Shown piece after piece: positions 6,362 to 6,557 of a DNA stretch of 6,557 bases. The translations under genes and the position numbers were made by a program. Source of the stretch: Nitrososphaera sp. UBA217 (GTDB lineage: Archaea > Thermoproteota > Nitrososphaeria > Nitrososphaerales > Nitrososphaeraceae); NCBI GenBank assembly GCA_002501845.1, contig DAOL01000007.1, positions 1 to 6,557 of the forward strand, given 5' to 3'. The notes beneath the pieces are model-generated. The model did not search any database. It was not told where the DNA came from and saw only the letters and a program-made list of their open reading frames with translations. How positions within the stretch are numbered: position 1 is the first letter of the stretch; each line of letters opens with the position of its first letter.

Positions 6362-6383
6362 CACAAGGGGGTCGGTCCTTGTG
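6362..6383. repeat. 7-base perfect inverted repeat upstream of the small lysine-rich gene
   Basis: CACAAGG (6362-6368) and CCTTGTG (6377-6383) are exact reverse complements separated by eight bases. The element ends 16 bases before the ATG of the minus-strand small protein gene, so it could be an operator or a hairpin in its 5' leader. No T-run follows on either strand, so it is not a typical terminator. Confidence 0.45.
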
Positions 6384-6411
6384 GTCAACAAAAATTTGCA
6401 ATGGGTCAGTT

Positions 6412-6453
6412 TTTGCCAATTCTGGAACAAGAATCTGGACCAGAATTGGAAAA
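6412..6453. repeat. Long inverted repeat (14-base arms, one mismatch) with nested dyads
   Basis: CCAATTCTGG (6416-6425) and CCAGAATTGG (6440-6449) are perfect reverse complements with a 14-base spacer. After one mismatch (6415 G against 6450 A), three more pairs extend the arms to 6412 and 6453. The spacer holds further symmetry: TCTGGA occurs at 6421-6426 and 6434-6439, TCTGGACCAGA (6434-6444) is itself a palindrome about its central A, and ATTCT (6419-6423) pairs with AGAAT (6430-6434). So two alternative foldings or several protein half-sites are possible. No U-tract follows on either strand. Confidence 0.6.
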
Positions 6454-6557
6454 TAGAAGTGTCCGCTTTCTTGACTTTATGTGCCCAAGACCGCCATGGC
6501 AAGAGTGCTTCAAAGCCCGCCTCTAAGAACGAGCTGCAGGAAAGTGGATAAACGCCG

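Larger units (their letters stand above)
6347..6557. other. Right-edge region without a confidently callable gene
   Basis: These 211 bases contain two inverted repeats (6362-6383 and 6412-6453), A/T-rich stretches and no recognisable product. Several frames stay open: plus-strand GTG 6381 to stop 6551 (ends in KNELQESG), plus-strand ATG 6401 to 6526 (41 residues), plus-strand ATG 6496 running off the edge (begins MARVLQSPPLR), and a minus-strand frame from the edge to a stop at 6353-6355. They cannot all be real, and none shows a family motif. The simplest reading is an intergenic regulatory region upstream of the small lysine-rich gene, with a possible gene beginning near the right edge. Confidence 0.45.

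Noticed and set aside
6381..6551. Possible 56-residue plus-strand gene from GTG 6381
   Set aside because: The long inverted repeat accounts for much of its middle section, no promoter or ribosome site stands out, and competing frames are equally open.
6496..6557. Possible gene start MARVLQSPPLR running off the right edge
   Set aside because: Only about 20 codons are visible, with no clear TATA box at the right distance and no recognisable N-terminus; it is left as a possibility in the edge-region entry.

Overview
The window reads as archaeal chromosome, most likely from a mesophilic ammonia-oxidising lineage (Nitrososphaera-like Thaumarchaeota). This is inferred from three things: A/T-rich TATA-type boxes about 25-30 bases before start codons with almost no leader and no Shine-Dalgarno, very tight gene packing with frequent GTG/TTG starts, and the gene repertoire. 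No rRNA, tRNA, CRISPR array, insertion sequence or integrase was seen, and no marker gene fixes the species.

Left part, plus strand. Positions 1-558 hold the 3' part of a beta-rich, Thr/Ser/Asn-rich protein, probably a surface or secreted jelly-roll domain; its frame is open at the window edge. A 167-base intergenic gap carries a perfect 14-base palindrome (636-649) and a TATA-like box (687-697). Next comes a large M1-family zinc aminopeptidase (726-3191) with a complete active site, a HEAT-repeat tail and a terminal coiled coil.

Middle and right part, minus strand. Read from the right, a leaderless-looking promoter (6068-6080) drives dCMP deaminase (6046-5516), an unrecognised 225-residue protein (5515-4838), a two-domain GNAT acetyltransferase (4841-3966) and an alpha/beta hydrolase with an intact Ser-Asp-His triad (3965-3183). 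The four genes have no gaps. Two junctions are a TAA followed directly by an in-frame GTG or TTG start, and the third is a 4-base TTGA overlap. All three downstream genes therefore use non-ATG starts, which suggests translation by termination-reinitiation. The last gene overlaps the 3' end of the aminopeptidase gene tail to tail by 9 bases.

Upstream of this operon lies a small lysine-rich protein gene (6346-6086). The last 211 bases hold two inverted repeats, one of them long (6412-6453), and no gene that can be called confidently. The deaminase supplies dUMP for thymidylate synthesis. The partners have no obvious shared pathway, so the operon's common purpose is unknown. Nothing in the window amounts to a recognisable new defence or mobile system. 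The most unusual features are the same-frame stop/start junctions and the nested dyad near the right edge.
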